The notes under the pieces: generated by a model | Seen by the model: only the letters and a program-made list of their open reading frames with translations | Database searches by the model: none | Told to the model about the DNA's origin: nothing | Program-made: the position numbers and the translations under genes | Assembly: GCF_031157255.1 (NCBI RefSeq) | Contig: NZ_JAVIFX010000010.1 | Span: forward strand, 1-64,000 | Length of the DNA: 64,000 nt | From: Bradyrhizobium sp. LHD-71 | Lineage (GTDB): Bacteria; Pseudomonadota; Alphaproteobacteria; Rhizobiales; Xanthobacteraceae | Direction: 5' to 3' | Shown here: in pieces, positions 34,784 to 44,115 of the stretch | Layout: each line of letters starts with the position of its first letter | How positions within the stretch are numbered: position 1 is the stretch's first letter

Positions 34784-37024
34784 CTAGTTCTTGCGCGGCG
34801 CCGACGCGGTTGCGCTGCCCTGTGTCGCGGCTGCAAAGCTGTCCGCGGCTTGCGGCGGCACGCGCGGTGATGTCGTCTTGGTCGGCGGGACGTCGGCCAC
34901 CCCCTTGGCCGCTTCGTCGAGCATTTTTTCAACTCGCACCAGGATGTCGGCGCCGCGTCGGGTCAGGACCGGCGGCGGTCCGGCCTGAGAGTCCGCACCA
35001 GACGGTGAGCCATTCGCTGCGGCAACCGCCGCAGGGGCGCGCTTGCCGAGCTTGACGCCTGGAATGTCCTTGACCTCGACGCCCTGATGCGCGGCGAGCA
35101 TGACCGCGCGCCAGGTCATTGCCGGCAGCGAGCCACCCGTCATCCGATTGGTGGACGAGTAGTCATCGTTGCCGAACCACACGCCGGCTGTGAAATTGCC
35201 AGTGTAGCCCACGAACCAGGCGTCGCGGAAACCGTTGGTCGTGCCGGTCTTGCCGGCGGCCGGCACGCCGTCGATCTGGGCGCGGCGCGCGGTGCCTTCA
35301 TAGACGACGTGGCTCATCATCTCGTTCATATCGGTGGCGACGTCGGCAGGGATGGCCTGCACCGGCTGCTTTCCGTCGCGATCGAAACGCCAGACCAGGT
35401 CGCCAGCAGGCGTCCGCACCTCGAGGGCTGCATGCGGCGCGACAGCGCGGCCACGATTGGGGAAGGTCGCGTAGGCGACGGTATGCTCGAGCACGTTCAG
35501 CTCCGCCGCACCGATCGGTAGTGATGGCGTGTCGGTCAGCGGGGCCTTGATGCCCATCTTGCGCGCGGTCTCGATGATCTTGGCGCGGCCGGCGCGCGGG
35601 CCGTCGCGGCCTCCCATGGCGATCGAGAGCTTAACTGGAATGACGTTGATCGAACGGGTGATGGCGGTCGTCAGTGTCATAGAGCCCGAATAGGAGCGTC
35701 CGTAGTTTTGCGGACACCAGTTGCCGATGCAGACTGGTCCGTCAACCACGATCGAAGTCGGCTTGAAGCCGTTCATCAGCGCGGTCGCATAAACATATGG
35801 CTTGAACGACGAACCCGGCTGACGCATGGCATCAACGGCGCGGTTGAACTGGCTGGTGCCGTAGTCGCGGCCGCCGACCATCGCGCGCACACCGCCGTCG
35901 AGATCGGCGAGCACGACTGAGGCCTGAGTGGCGTGATAGTCTCGCCCGAACTGGCGCAGCGTATTCTCGACAACGGCTTCGGCGGTGCGCTGGACATTCA
36001 TGTCGATCGCCGTACGAACGACGAATACGCGCTCCGCATATGACCTCGGCAATGTGCTGACAAGCCGGCGCATCTCGTCGAAAGCCCAGTCGAGATAGTA
36101 GTTCGGCGAATTCTCGTCGCGGCGATCGACGGCGACGGCCGGGTTGCGCCGGGCGCCGAACACCTGACCCTCGGTCATGAATCCGGCCTCGACCAGGTTG
36201 TCGAGCACGGTGTTGGCACGGGCGCGCGCTGCGGGGAGGTTGATGTGCGGGGCATAGCGCGTCGGTGCCTTGAACAGACCGGCGAGCATCGCCGCCTCGG
36301 CGAGGTTCAAGTCACGCGCCGATTTGTTGAAATAGAAGTGCGAAGCGCCGTCGACGCCAAAGGTGCCGCCGCCAAGATAAGCGCGATCGAGATAAAGCTT
36401 CAGAATTTCATTCTTGGTCAGGCGCGATTCCAACCAGATGGCGAGAAACGCCTCCTTGACCTTGCGTTCGATGGTGCGCTCGTTCGACAGGAACAGATTT
36501 TTCGCCAGTTGCTGGCTGATCGACGAGCCCCCCTGGACCACGCCGCCAGCGCGGGCATTGGTCAACAGCGCTCGAAAAGTACCGCCGACATCGATGCCGA
36601 AATGCTCGTAGAAGCGCCGGTCTTCCGTCGACAGCGTCGCTTTGATCAGGTGATCGGGAAATTCTTCGAGCGGAATCGTGTCATTGTGCTTGATGCCGCG
36701 ACTGCCGATTGGATTGCCGTAACGATCGAGAAATTGCACCGCCAGTTCGGACTTCTTCAGCCAGTCCTCGTCGGCAGTTTCGTGGAACGCGGGAATTGCG
36801 AGCGCAAGCATCGCGATCAGCCCGAGTAAACCGAGCGTTGCAGCCTCCGAAGCCGGTTCGATAAAGACCCAACGCTTCCAGCGGACGACGTGGAAACGGT
36901 CCATGAAGGTTGAAAAGCGTTCGTAGAGCTCCCGTGCACCAGCGGCCGACGAGAACAGCGTCGAATCGATCCGCGCGTCGAGATCCAGCAGGAAATGCCG
37001 GAGCCACGTCTTCGGATCCTTCAT
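34784..37024 (-). CDS. PBP1A-type bifunctional penicillin-binding protein
   Basis: 746 residues from ATG 37024 (MKDPKTWLRHFLLDLDARID); the frame continues to 37153, and the exact start is uncertain because ribosome-binding sites are weak. One membrane helix (about 60-80) precedes a GT51 glycosyltransferase domain with TEDRRFYEHFG (catalytic Glu134), QGGSSISQQLAKNLFLS and RKVKEAFLAIWLE. The transpeptidase domain has SxxK at Ser405-Lys408 (QPGSSFKPY), TRSIN (SxN) and KTGTTNGFRDAWFVGY. An unusually long N-terminal cytoplasmic region (~58 residues) and an Ala/Pro-rich C-terminal tail are notable. Synthesises and crosslinks peptidoglycan. Confidence 0.94.
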   Translation of the reverse strand: MKDPKTWLRHFLLDLDARIDSTLFSSAAGARELYERFSTFMDRFHVVRWKRWVFIEPASEAATLGLLGLIAMLALAIPAFHETADEDWLKKSELAVQFLDRYGNPIGSRGIKHNDTIPLEEFPDHLIKATLSTEDRRFYEHFGIDVGGTFRALLTNARAGGVVQGGSSISQQLAKNLFLSNERTIERKVKEAFLAIWLESRLTKNEILKLYLDRAYLGGGTFGVDGASHFYFNKSARDLNLAEAAMLAGLFKAPTRYAPHINLPAARARANTVLDNLVEAGFMTEGQVFGARRNPAVAVDRRDENSPNYYLDWAFDEMRRLVSTLPRSYAERVFVVRTAIDMNVQRTAEAVVENTLRQFGRDYHATQASVVLADLDGGVRAMVGGRDYGTSQFNRAVDAMRQPGSSFKPYVYATALMNGFKPTSIVVDGPVCIGNWCPQNYGRSYSGSMTLTTAITRSINVIPVKLSIAMGGRDGPRAGRAKIIETARKMGIKAPLTDTPSLPIGAAELNVLEHTVAYATFPNRGRAVAPHAALEVRTPAGDLVWRFDRDGKQPVQAIPADVATDMNEMMSHVVYEGTARRAQIDGVPAAGKTGTTNGFRDAWFVGYTGNFTAGVWFGNDDYSSTNRMTGGSLPAMTWRAVMLAAHQGVEVKDIPGVKLGKRAPAAVAAANGSPSGADSQAGPPPVLTRRGADILVRVEKMLDEAAKGVADVPPTKTTSPRVPPQAADSFAAATQGSATASAPRKN

Positions 37025-37372
37025 GTCGAATATGCCCACGAAAAACCTGATCCATCCTGCGAAGCGTCGCGCCGCAGACGTCCGGTGCGCCACTGCTCCA
37101 CCGCCATCCCTTATGGCGGCGACCCGTGGCGCTTTGACGGCGCGATTCCGCAAGTAACCTCAAAGCATTCCGCAACTTTTAGCCGAGCGGCGCGAACAGG
37201 CCAATGGGGTGCAACGGATTAAGCCGGGAAAGGCTAACAATAGGACAAATGACGAGTTCCCGCTTGCTTGTGGGCGCCGTCTCTCCGATCTAGCAGGGAT
37301 GGCAATTGACGGTTTGCGGATGCATCGGCGGAGAGCGCCGCACGCGGCAGGCCAGGTTCGACGGCGACACTG
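37025..37372. other. Divergent intergenic region (PBP / YcgN)
   Basis: 348 bp, or 219 bp if the PBP starts at 37153. It holds the promoters of the two divergent genes, but I see no convincing -35/-10 pair, hairpin or repeat. Confidence 0.5.
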
Positions 37373-37852
37373 ATGGCTGATTTGTTTTGGAAAACCAAGG
37401 CTTTGGAGGAGATGACGGCGGCCGAGTGGGAGAGCCTCTGCGACGGCTGTGGCCGCTGCTGTCTGGAAAAGCTGGAGGATGAGGACACCGGCAAGATCTA
37501 TTTCACCCCGATCTCCTGCCGCCTGCTCGATGCGAATCGCTGCGCCTGCAAGGATTACTCAAATCGCCACCAGAAGGTGCCAGATTGCGTTCGCCTGACG
37601 CCAGGAAACGTCCGATCTCTGAACTGGCTGCCGCCGAGTTGCGGCTATCGCCTCGTCGCGGAGGGCAAGGACCTTTACTGGTGGCATCCGCTGATCTCCG
37701 GCGATCCGGAAACCGTGCACCAGGCCGGTGTTTCGGTACGTGGGCGGGTTGTCGGCAGCGAAAGCGATATCGATCAAGCGGATTGGGAAGATTACATTGT
37801 CAAATGGCCGGGGCAATTTCCAAAAAAGGCAAGGGGACGACCGCCCAAATAG
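37373..37852 (+). CDS. YcgN family cysteine-cluster protein (UPF0260)
   Basis: 159 residues. Starts [32 protein letters not shown], the hallmark of the YcgN/UPF0260 group, with CxxCGxCC and further cysteines in [25 protein letters not shown] and PPSCGYR. The pattern resembles the zinc/iron-chelating CxxCxxCC family. Function unproven; members are cytosolic. Monocistronic as far as visible. Confidence 0.93.
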   Translation: MADLFWKTKALEEMTAAEWESLCDGCGRCCLEKLEDEDTGKIYFTPISCRLLDANRCACKDYSNRHQKVPDCVRLTPGNVRSLNWLPPSCGYRLVAEGKDLYWWHPLISGDPETVHQAGVSVRGRVVGSESDIDQADWEDYIVKWPGQFPKKARGRPPK

Positions 37853-37949
37853 CTATGGGCCACAGCATGCGGGGGCCTGACATGCACCGCCGCCGCTGCT
37901 GCCCGCTTGGCGGTCGACTAAGCTAAGCGGCACTCGCCTCGGACCCCCA

Positions 37950-39479
37950 ATGAAGCCCATGGACAATCTTGCGCGACAAGGCCGCGACGCGGACCGCGGC
38001 GGAGCCGATGGCGCAGCGCGCGAAGGTGAGCGCTCCGCGCTGACGCCCGCCGACTTGCGTCCGCTGCTCGCAGGCCTGATGGTCGCGATGTTTCTGGCCG
38101 CGCTCGACCAGACGATCGTCGCGATCGCGCTGCCGACCATCGGTCGGCAGTTCAACGACATGGGTAATCTTTCGTGGATCGTCACAGCCTACCTGCTTTC
38201 GGGTACGGCGGTTGCCCCCGTGTTCGGCACGCTCAGCGACATTTTCGGTCGCCGCATCATGATCGTGATTGCGCTCAGCATATTCGTGGCTGCGTCGGTA
38301 CTGTGCGCGCTCGCGCCCAACATGCTGACGCTCATTCTCGCCCGTTTTCTGCAAGGCATCGGCGGCGGCGGCATCATTCCCGTCGTGCAAACCATCATCG
38401 CGGATGCGATCAGCCCTAAGGAGCGCGGTGAATATCAGGCCTATTTCAGTGGCGTCTGGCTTGCGGCGGGTCTCAGCGGTCCGCTTCTCGGAGGTATCAT
38501 CACAGAATATCTGCACTGGTCGGCGATATTCTGGATCAACCTGCCGCTGACCGCGCTCGCGCTCGCGGCCCTGCTGCCGCACATGCACCGCCTGCCGGTG
38601 AACCACCGCCGCCGCAAAGTCGATTGGCTCGGCGGGGCGCTGCTGATGACTTCGGCCATTGTCATCCTGCTGATTCTGACCTGGGGAGGCGTGCGCTACG
38701 CGTGGTCGTCACCGGTGATCGTCGCAATGGGAGTCGGCGCCCTCATGCTGCTGGGCGCGTTCGTCTGGTATGCGGAGCGCACGGCAGAACCGTTCCTGCC
38801 GCTTCGTCTGCTGGGCGGCAGCGTCGTTCCATTCGCCATTCTGGCCGGCGGGTTGACGGTCGGGTGCCTGCTTGGCCTGACGGTTTACCTGCCGATGTTC
38901 TACGAGGTCGTCTACAAGCTCTCGGCAAGCGAAGCAGGGCTCGCATTGCTGCCGCTGGTGGCGCTGTCCGTACCGGGATCGTGGGTCGCGGGTCGCGTCA
39001 TGCTGCGGCGGCATCGCTATCTCTGGATCAGCATTGCCGGCGCTTCGCTGGCCGCGGTCTGCTTCGGCGCGCTTGCGCTTGCGGACCAGATGTCGCTCTG
39101 GCTCTTCCTGGTCGTCCTGTCGGTCGGCTCGCTCGGTGTCGGTCCGATGTTCTCAACGACGATGGCGACGATGCAGAATGCTGTGGCGCGCAGCCAGATC
39201 GGCACGGCGACCGGCGCGATGAATTATGCGAGGGCGCTGATGTCGTCGTTTGCCGTCGCAGGGTTCACCGCGATTCTGATGGCCGCGCTCAGCGCAGGTG
39301 GGGCAGGGCGTGAAAATCTCGATCTCGCGCGCGAACTGTCGGGCGCCGACGCCATGTCGGCATTTCGCTACATCTTCGCCACGGCCGGGTTGATGATGGC
39401 AGGCGCAGCGTTGTCGATGGCGCTGATGGAAGAGCGGCCGCTGGCCGGCCCTGAACGCGATCAGGCGGAGCCGGGCTGA
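37950..39479 (+). CDS. DHA2-family MFS drug transporter
   Basis: 509 residues with 14 predicted helices. Helix 1 has FLAALDQTIVAIALPTIG (motif D1 of DHA2 pumps), motif A is GTLSDIFGRRIMIV, and motif C is GVWLAAGLSGPLLGGII. The N-terminal 35 residues are polar and cytoplasmic. There is no membrane-fusion partner next to it, unlike the emrAB operon at 96-2949, so it may work alone. Start at ATG 37950 or 37959. Repeat block B3-A4 begins 15 bp after its stop. Confidence 0.93.
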   Translation: MKPMDNLARQGRDADRGGADGAAREGERSALTPADLRPLLAGLMVAMFLAALDQTIVAIALPTIGRQFNDMGNLSWIVTAYLLSGTAVAPVFGTLSDIFGRRIMIVIALSIFVAASVLCALAPNMLTLILARFLQGIGGGGIIPVVQTIIADAISPKERGEYQAYFSGVWLAAGLSGPLLGGIITEYLHWSAIFWINLPLTALALAALLPHMHRLPVNHRRRKVDWLGGALLMTSAIVILLILTWGGVRYAWSSPVIVAMGVGALMLLGAFVWYAERTAEPFLPLRLLGGSVVPFAILAGGLTVGCLLGLTVYLPMFYEVVYKLSASEAGLALLPLVALSVPGSWVAGRVMLRRHRYLWISIAGASLAAVCFGALALADQMSLWLFLVVLSVGSLGVGPMFSTTMATMQNAVARSQIGTATGAMNYARALMSSFAVAGFTAILMAALSAGGAGRENLDLARELSGADAMSAFRYIFATAGLMMAGAALSMALMEERPLAGPERDQAEPG

Positions 39480-39494
39480 TAGGTCTCGAACTAT

Positions 39495-39570
39495 CTAGTG
39501 TCCCGAATCCGAAGTTCGCCGTACTTTGCAGCGAGCTCAGAGCGAACTTCGGATTCGATCAGGACACTAG
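39495..39570. repeat. Palindromic repeat, type B (copy B3)
   Basis: A 76-nt hairpin differing from B2 at a single loop-proximal base (GCCGTACT for GCCATACT). The right arm has the same ATCA extra bases facing the spacer (39571-39583, 13 nt). Confidence 0.93.
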
Positions 39571-39583
39571 CAAGTTTATGATT

Positions 39584-39662
39584 CTAGTGTCGTTTATGGA
39601 TCAGAAATTCGCACGATGGACTCGCGGCAACGATGGCGCGAATTTCTGATCCACGACACTAG
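39584..39662. repeat. Palindromic repeat, type A (copy A4)
   Basis: A 79-nt hairpin nearly identical to A3; one arm base is changed (GGCGCGAAT for GGTGCGAAT). With B3 it forms one B-spacer-A composite between the MFS gene and a small membrane-protein gene. Confidence 0.93.
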
Positions 39663-39761
39663 GCTGGACCAGGAACCTCAGCTGCACATCCCGCGTTGCT
39701 CTGACGAACGCAAGTTCGCGCGAAGGTGAGAGTTCGCGCGGCTGAACGGATCGAGGACTCT

Positions 39762-39917
39762 ATGGTCGAGAAGCGTGGCGAGCAGATTGTCGAAACCGCG
39801 CAGGAAGCGCGTCAGGCGGAACGCGGACCATCCGTGCGCAATGTACTCGTCGTGAGCACGATTGCAGTGATCATCGCGTTCGCGCTGATCTGGTTGCTGT
39901 TCTTCCGGAATTGGTAG
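39762..39917 (+). CDS. Small single-helix membrane protein
   Basis: 51 residues from ATG 39762, with GAGGA six bases upstream. A charged amphipathic N-terminal half (MVEKRGEQIVETAQEARQAE) is followed by one transmembrane helix (VLVVSTIAVIIAFALIWLLFF) and RNW at the C-terminus. No known family recognised. It stands 99 bp after repeat A4 and converges on the broken Gly-rich gene. Confidence 0.65.
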   Translation: MVEKRGEQIVETAQEARQAERGPSVRNVLVVSTIAVIIAFALIWLLFFRNW

Positions 39918-39935
39918 CCGCGTCAGAAGAAGGCA

Positions 39936-40205
39936 CTAGCACCAGCCCTTCTTCCAGTGTCCCGGAGGGCAGCCCATCCCGCGCCAGCCGATCTTGCGAC
40001 CGCGGCTCCAGCCGAACGGCTTGAAACCGTGACCGCGGCCCTAGCCTCTGCCGCCGCCGCGGCCCCCGCGCTTGACTTCGATGATGTCGCCGGACACGGA
40101 CTGACCAATCACCGCGCCGTGCTTTGCGACGGGAAACGCCGATGCCGGAACGATGACGAACGAGAGCGGCAGCGCGATGGCCGCGCCGAGGACGAGATTT
40201 CGCAT
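39936..40205 (-). pseudogene. Exported Gly-rich protein gene with in-frame amber codon
   Basis: From ATG 40205 (AAGGGG upstream) the frame encodes a signal peptide (LGAAIALPLSFVIVPASA) and a 54-residue product that stops at TAG 40043-40041 inside a Gly/Arg run (RGGRGGGRG). The same frame then continues open for 34 codons, GRGHGFKPFGW...KIGWRGMGCPPGHWKKGWC, to a second TAG at 39938-39936. The tail keeps two Cys and the PPGHWKKGWC ending seen in small exported proteins of this group, so the intact protein would have about 89 residues. A single-base change of one codon accounts for the break; a sequencing error or readthrough cannot be excluded. Confidence 0.75.
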
Positions 40206-40323
40206 ATCCGTGCCCCTTCTTGACGTGTCGTTTTCCCGCCCGTGCAAACATAATGCGTCGACGAGCGGGCGCGGACTTTCCATCCCGTAATCTGAACGTC
40301 GAATGAAGAAGCTGCTTTCGCTG

Positions 40324-41100
40324 CTATAGCGCAGCGCCCCAGCCGCGAGCCGTCTGCAAAATCCAATCGCGATAGAGCGACAGCGGTGTGACGCCGGTCA
40401 TGCCGCCGCAGCCAGCCGTGCCGTTCGGTCCCGTCGACCAGCTCATGACGCCGATCAGGATGGCGCGGCCCTGCTGATCCTCAAACACCGGGCCACCTGA
40501 ATCGCCAGTGCACGCGCCGAGGCCCTCGCGCTTGCCGTCAGCGAGCGGATCGACCAGCCGGATCTGCAGATTGCCGGGTTTGCCGGTGGCGGCAAGACTG
40601 GCCGCGCGCACGACGCCGCCGCTTTTGCCGTCGCCCCGGAGTGTGACGCCGATGCCCGCAACGGTGAAGCGCCCGCCAACCGTGATCGGCACTCGCGGTG
40701 TGCCGATCGGCGGCGGCTGCCGCGCGGCGGCGAGGGGACTGGCCAGCCGCAATAGCGCGACATCGGCAGTCGCACGATGCGCCAGCATCGTTTGCAGATT
40801 AAACTGCGGGTGGGCTGCAATTTGCGCGATGTCGCGCAGCTGCGGCGTGCGCTGCGCATCGTATTCGACGATCTTGTAAGTTGCACCGCTCTGCACGCAA
40901 TGGGCTGCCGTCAGCACGATGCTCGGCGCGATCATGGTGCCGGAGCAGAAATTGCCGCGCGAGCCGACGATCGTGACCACGTTGCGCCCAATGCCGTCGG
41001 CGCTGGGCACGCCGCCGCCGACGATTGCGTGCGCCGTCGTTGCCGGCGCAAGGCCAAGTCCAGCCGTCAGGACGATATTGCGGAAAATGCGCGTGATCAT
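40324..41100 (-). CDS. Trypsin-like (S1) serine protease, exported
   Basis: 258 residues. A signal peptide (residues 1-25) runs straight into IVGGG, so signal cleavage itself may create the mature N-terminus without a propeptide. The catalytic triad is His67 (TAAHC), Asp113 (ADVALLRL) and Ser201 (GACTGDSGGPVF). Cys pairs around TAAHC and GDSGGP are present. The Cys of GLGAC and CGG support the chymotrypsin fold. Periplasmic or secreted. Divergent from the regulator at 41282. Confidence 0.93.
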   Translation of the reverse strand: MITRIFRNIVLTAGLGLAPATTAHAIVGGGVPSADGIGRNVVTIVGSRGNFCSGTMIAPSIVLTAAHCVQSGATYKIVEYDAQRTPQLRDIAQIAAHPQFNLQTMLAHRATADVALLRLASPLAAARQPPPIGTPRVPITVGGRFTVAGIGVTLRGDGKSGGVVRAASLAATGKPGNLQIRLVDPLADGKREGLGACTGDSGGPVFEDQQGRAILIGVMSWSTGPNGTAGCGGMTGVTPLSLYRDWILQTARGWGAAL

Positions 41101-41281
41101 CGGCGGCCGACAAACCTCGCCGGGCGCCGCTTGTCAACCGATCGAGACGCCATGTCGCTGGCGAACATGGCAAAACCTCGGTAGTTTGTCCGTGCAGGAC
41201 GGAGCAATGGACGTTCACCTGCCATTCACCTGCGTCCGGCTCAATTGACGTCGTTTGGGCGCGTCGAGCAGGGAGGTTTGC

Positions 41282-41953
41282 TTGCGGCTTCTTGTGGTCG
41301 AGGACGATCCGGATCTGAACCGGCAACTGACAACAGCATTGTCAGATGCGGGGTACGTGGTGGATCGCGCGTTTGACGGCGAGGAAGGACACTACCTCGG
41401 CGAAGGCGAGCCGTACGATGCGGTGATCCTCGATATCGGCCTTCCGAAGATGGACGGGCTATCGGTGCTCGAAGCCTGGCGGCGCGCCGGCAGGACGATG
41501 CCGGTGCTGATCCTCACGGCACGCGACCGCTGGAGCGACAAGGTGCAGGGGTTCGATGCCGGCGCCGACGACTATGTGGCGAAGCCGTTCCATGTTGAAG
41601 AGGTGCTTGCGCGGATTCGCGCGCTGGTGCGCCGCGCCGCCGGCCACGCCAAGAGCGAACTCACCTGTGGTTCGGTCCGGCTGGACACCCGGACCGGCCG
41701 CGTCAGTGTCGATGGCAATCCGGTCAAGCTGACGTCGCATGAATATCGGTTGCTCGCCTACCTGATGCACCATGCCGGCCGCGTGGTCTCTCGCACCGAA
41801 CTGGTCGAGCACCTTTACGATCAGGACTTTGATCGAGATTCCAACACGATTGAGGTTTTCGTCGGCCGCATCCGCAAGAAGCTCGATGTCGACATCATTC
41901 AGACCGTGCGTGGGCTCGGCTACCTTCTGACGCCGCCGGTCGATGCCCGCTAA
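41282..41953 (+). CDS. OmpR/PhoP-type response regulator (FeuP-like)
   Basis: 223 residues. The start is TTG 41282 with GGGAGG six bases upstream; the receiver fold begins immediately (RLLVVEDDPDLN). Phospho-acceptor Asp51 (VILDIGLPKMDG), Thr in LILTARD, Lys in VAKPF. The C-terminal winged helix reads LTSHEYRLLAYLMHHAGRVVSRTELVEHLY and NTIEVFVGRIRKKL. Followed by a PhoQ-like kinase, the pair matches the FeuPQ/PhoPQ group of rhizobia, involved in envelope and osmotic or iron-related control. The precise regulon is unknown. Confidence 0.93.
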   Translation: MRLLVVEDDPDLNRQLTTALSDAGYVVDRAFDGEEGHYLGEGEPYDAVILDIGLPKMDGLSVLEAWRRAGRTMPVLILTARDRWSDKVQGFDAGADDYVAKPFHVEEVLARIRALVRRAAGHAKSELTCGSVRLDTRTGRVSVDGNPVKLTSHEYRLLAYLMHHAGRVVSRTELVEHLYDQDFDRDSNTIEVFVGRIRKKLDVDIIQTVRGLGYLLTPPVDAR

Positions 41954-42063
41954 GACGTGTGGCTTAAGACGCCGCAAATGCTCCAGCGTTATGCCTGGAA
42001 GGCCGCAATCAGCCCGACCGGAGGCTGAGGTCTCCCGGCGCGTTGGATGCCGCTTTCGCGAGC

Positions 42064-43491
42064 ATGACGCCGGAGATACAATCCAATCTCATGTCCTCAC
42101 GCATCAGTTCACTTTCCGCGCGCCTGTTCGTCTCCGCGACGGTCCTGGTCGTGGTGATCCTGTTCGTCACCGGCATCGCGCTCTCGTCGCTGTATCAGCA
42201 GGCGGTCGAGCGTTCGTTCGACCGGCGGCTGAACCTCTACCTGCGGACCCTGATTGCCGAAGTGGCCCCGCCCGAGGACGACAAGGCGCAACCCGCGCTC
42301 GGCGAACCGCTGTTCGAGCTGCCGCTGTCGGGCTGGTACTGGCAGGTGGTGCGTGTGGATGAAGGCAGGCGCGGCGATCGTTCGAAGCCCGACGAGCGGG
42401 CGTCGCGATCGCTGTGGGACCAGAAGCTGCCCAGGCTCGAGGACCGGGGCGTTCCGCTTAATTCATCCGGCGTCCGGATCGGCTATGTGGCCGGACCGGA
42501 AGACCAGCAGCTGCGGGTGGTCGAGCGGCCCGTGGACTTCGGCTCCGACGGCCGGTTCATCGTCACTGTCGCCGGCGATGCGAGCGAAATCTTCGAAGAG
42601 ACGCGCACATTCGATTTCTATCTCTCGGGCACTTTCGTGGCGCTGACCTTTGGACTGCTGCTGTCGACGCTGTTTCAGGTTCGCTTCGGCCTTGCTCCTT
42701 TAAAGCGCATCACCACGGGCCTGTCCGCCATCCGCTCCGGCAAGGCCGAACGGCTGGAAGGCGAGTTTCCGGACGAGATCGCGCCGCTGGCGCGCGAAAC
42801 CAACGCGCTGCTCGATGCCAATCGCGAAATCGTCGAGCGTGCGCGCACGCATGTCGGTAACCTGGCGCATGCGGTGAAGACTCCGCTGTCGGTCATCGTC
42901 AACGAGGCGGCGACCTACGGCGGCGAGCCGTTCGCCGCAAAGGTGCTCGAACAGGCAAATATTATGCGCGATCAGGTGGCCCACCATCTCGAACGTGCCC
43001 GCATCGCCGCGCGTCTGACGGCGGTCACGACGCTCACCGACATTACTCCGGTGATCGACGGCCTGCATCGCACCATGGAGAAGATCCACCGCGATCGCGA
43101 CGTGGAGATCGAGGTCAGAATTGCTGAGCCGCTGAAGTTCCGCGGCGAGCGGCAGGATCTCGAAGAGATGGTCGGCAATCTGGTGGATAACGCCTGCAAG
43201 TGGGCGCGATCGCACGTGCAGATCGAGGTGATGGCTCAACGCGCCGCACCTGGTGATCCGATGCCGATGGTGCGCATCATCGTCGACGATGACGGACGTG
43301 GCTTGACGCCTGACGAGCGCGCGAAGGTCGCTCAGCGGGGGCAGCGCCTTGACGAGACCAAACCGGGCTCGGGCCTCGGCCTGTCGATCGTCACGGATCT
43401 GGCGCGGCTGTACCGCGGCAATCTGAGTTTGGGTACAGCGCCGATCGGAGGTCTGCGGGCGGAGTTGTTGTTGCCGGCGGTAGCCGCATAA
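42064..43491 (+). CDS. PhoQ/FeuQ-like sensor histidine kinase
   Basis: 475 residues from ATG 42064; TTG 42043 and ATG 42091 are alternatives because no strong ribosome-binding site decides. Two membrane helices (about residues 22-44 and 190-210) bracket a periplasmic sensor domain (RTLIAEVAPPEDD to FDFYLSG). A HAMP-like segment follows, then HisKA with the unusual PhoQ-type H box NLAHAVKTPLSVI (His269) and HATPase_c (LVDNACKWARS, DDDGRGL, GSGLGLSIVTDL). Partner of the regulator 110 bp upstream. Confidence 0.92.
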   Translation: MTPEIQSNLMSSRISSLSARLFVSATVLVVVILFVTGIALSSLYQQAVERSFDRRLNLYLRTLIAEVAPPEDDKAQPALGEPLFELPLSGWYWQVVRVDEGRRGDRSKPDERASRSLWDQKLPRLEDRGVPLNSSGVRIGYVAGPEDQQLRVVERPVDFGSDGRFIVTVAGDASEIFEETRTFDFYLSGTFVALTFGLLLSTLFQVRFGLAPLKRITTGLSAIRSGKAERLEGEFPDEIAPLARETNALLDANREIVERARTHVGNLAHAVKTPLSVIVNEAATYGGEPFAAKVLEQANIMRDQVAHHLERARIAARLTAVTTLTDITPVIDGLHRTMEKIHRDRDVEIEVRIAEPLKFRGERQDLEEMVGNLVDNACKWARSHVQIEVMAQRAAPGDPMPMVRIIVDDDGRGLTPDERAKVAQRGQRLDETKPGSGLGLSIVTDLARLYRGNLSLGTAPIGGLRAELLLPAVAA

Positions 43492-43589
43492 GATTTGAGG
43501 GCGGCCCGCCCAAGCTTCGCCCGAATTCTCCCGCCTTGGTGACGCGCGCGGTTTCTCTGGGCTGAAATCGCACCGGAGGGACTACGTTG

Positions 43590-44075
43590 ATGTTGAAGTT
43601 CAAGGCTGGGCTTTTTGCGGTTGGTGCGTTGGCGCTCGGCGGATGCGCGAACGACCCGTATGGGCAAACCGGGCCGCGCGAGGGCGCCGGGACGGCGCTC
43701 GGCGCGCTGACGGGCGCTTTGGTCGGGTCGGCATTCGGCGGCGGCACGGGCGAGCGCGTTGGCGCGGCCGTGGCCGGTGCCGCGATCGGCGGGCTGATCG
43801 GCAACCGAATCGGCGCGTCGCTCGACGAAGAAGATCGACGCTACGCCTACGAAGCCGAGATGTCCGCGCTGGAGCAGGGGCAGGTCGGCGCTCCGGTCGG
43901 CTGGCGCAACCCGGGCTCCGGCCGCTACGGCAACATCGTTCCTGGGCCGGTCTACGTCGAGCGGGGTGCGCGCTGTCGCTCCTACACCCATACCGTCTAT
44001 ATCGGCGGCCGGCCTGAGGTCGTCCGTGGCACCGCCTGCCGCAACGGCGACGGCAGCTGGACGGCAGTCAGCTAA
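43590..44075 (+). CDS. Glycine-zipper (2TM) lipoprotein
   Basis: 161 residues, ATG 43590 with GGAGGG upstream. The lipobox is LALGGC, lipidated Cys at residue 19. A glycine-zipper segment (GAGTALGALTGALVGSAFGGGTGERVGAAVAGAAIGGLIGNRIG, given in part) is typical of 17-kDa-antigen/OmpA-like 2TM outer-membrane lipoproteins. The C-terminus has two Cys (ARCRSYTHTVYIGGRPEVVRGTACRNGDGSW), a SH3-like/17-kDa tail. Follows the FeuPQ-like pair by about 100 bp and may be one of its targets. Confidence 0.9.
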   Translation: MLKFKAGLFAVGALALGGCANDPYGQTGPREGAGTALGALTGALVGSAFGGGTGERVGAAVAGAAIGGLIGNRIGASLDEEDRRYAYEAEMSALEQGQVGAPVGWRNPGSGRYGNIVPGPVYVERGARCRSYTHTVYIGGRPEVVRGTACRNGDGSWTAVS

Positions 44076-44115
44076 TCCTCAACGGCATCTTAAGACGGGC
44101 CCGTTATGACGGCCG

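Noticed and set aside
39926-39954. Hairpin GAAGAAGG / CCTTCTTC as a terminator between convergent genes
   Set aside because: It lies within the coding tail of the broken Gly-rich gene, has a 13-nt loop and no T tract; the pairing reflects Lys-Lys codons.
39936-40205. UAG read as pyrrolysine in the Gly-rich gene
   Set aside because: No pyl genes are visible, the group is not known to use pyrrolysine, and many genes in the window end normally in TAG.
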